Part shown: piece by piece, positions 6,617-6,893 of the stretch
How the letters are laid out: each line of letters starts with the position of its first letter
How positions within the stretch are numbered: position 1 is the first letter of the stretch
Assembly: GCA_044375105.1 (NCBI GenBank)
Contig: JBILNK010000208.1
Span: forward strand, 1 to 6,893
Direction of reading: 5' to 3'
DNA length: 6,893 bases
Source: JBIKLM01 sp044375105
GTDB taxonomy: Bacteria; Planctomycetota; UBA1135; GCA-002686595
The notes under the pieces: model-generated
What the model was told of the DNA's origin: nothing
Database searches by the model: none
Seen by the model: only the letters and a program-made list of their open reading frames with translations
Made by a program: the position numbers and the translations under genes

Positions 6617-6893
6617 CGCCGGCACAGGTTCCGCGAGGTCTCCTTCCAACCCGCCACGCGCCGGCCTGCAAACCTGAACGCTGGCCCCAGGTCCGAGCGC
6701 CAGGGACTGCAGAGGAATCTCGGGATCGAGCCCTCGAGGCACTTGCCCCTTCCGGGCCTAGGCTGCGCCCCGCAGGTGCCGGCGCCGCCGCAGCAGCGCA
6801 GCAGCGGACCCATCAGGTCGCCGGGATTCTCGGCCCGCCCAACGCAGGCTTCCGAGCACGGACATACCTACAAATCGCTGGAAACGCTACGAT
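6617..6893. other. Non-coding right flank
   Basis: No gene is supported. A 35-codon minus-strand frame (6865 down to 6758) has only Arg/Ala-rich content. The last 30 bases are AT-richer than the rest, and the window ends in TACGAT (6888-6893), another TANNNT box. By analogy with the boxes before the permease and regulator genes, a further plus-strand gene may start just outside the window. No U-tract terminator follows the regulator's stop codon. Confidence 0.4.

Noticed and set aside
6617..6784. 9-bp inverted repeat CGCCGGCAC (6617-6625) and GTGCCGGCG (6776-6784)
   Set aside because: The arms are 150 bases apart and almost all G/C, so pairing is not convincing.
6758..6865. 35-codon minus-strand frame
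   Set aside because: Arg/Ala-rich, no ribosome site, no similarity recognised; chance length in this composition.

Overview
The window is very GC-rich bacterial DNA, well above 65% GC by eye, with strong G/C preference at third codon positions. No rRNA, tRNA, CRISPR array or insertion sequence was seen. The organism cannot be named. A Tat-type export signal without a lipobox points to a cell with a periplasm. Most starts lack a Shine-Dalgarno sequence. Two genes instead have a TANNNT box 7-9 bases before the ATG, which suggests leaderless or nearly leaderless transcripts. This would fit some GC-rich non-model phyla (deep planctomycete-like lineages are one guess), but nothing here proves it.

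Layout from left to right. Bases 1-170 are non-coding and begin with a perfect 11-bp hairpin. Bases 171-929 (minus) encode a membrane-anchored coiled-coil protein with a MotE/MgtE_N-like C-terminus. A 329-bp divergent spacer follows; its only AT-rich island (about 1173-1220) looks like a promoter with an operator-like set of half-sites. On the plus strand come a Tat-exported NrtA/CmpA-family solute-binding protein (1259-2530), a 309-bp gap with a perfect G-quadruplex motif on the minus strand, an NrtB-type permease (2840-3610), and, overlapping it by 4 bp, a 568-residue protein made of two fused ABC ATPase domains (3607-5313). After a 418-bp repeat-rich spacer comes a LysR-family regulator (5732-6616), then 277 bp without a recognised gene.

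Together the three transporter genes make a complete ABC importer of the nitrate/bicarbonate/cyanate class. The binding protein captures an oxyanion in the periplasm, two copies of the permease presumably form the channel, and one fused ATPase chain supplies both nucleotide-binding domains. The binding-protein residues that can be aligned from memory (Trp83, His175, Lys248) favour nitrate or a similar anion over bicarbonate. The LysR protein is the natural candidate regulator.

The most notable feature is the ATPase. Its two halves align without gaps at an offset of exactly 290 residues. The two departures from consensus are an Asn for the H-loop His in domain 1 and an Ala for the first signature Gly in domain 2. 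Both fall in the same composite ATP site, leaving one canonical and one apparently degenerate site. This is a real oddity, but no wholly new system is evident.
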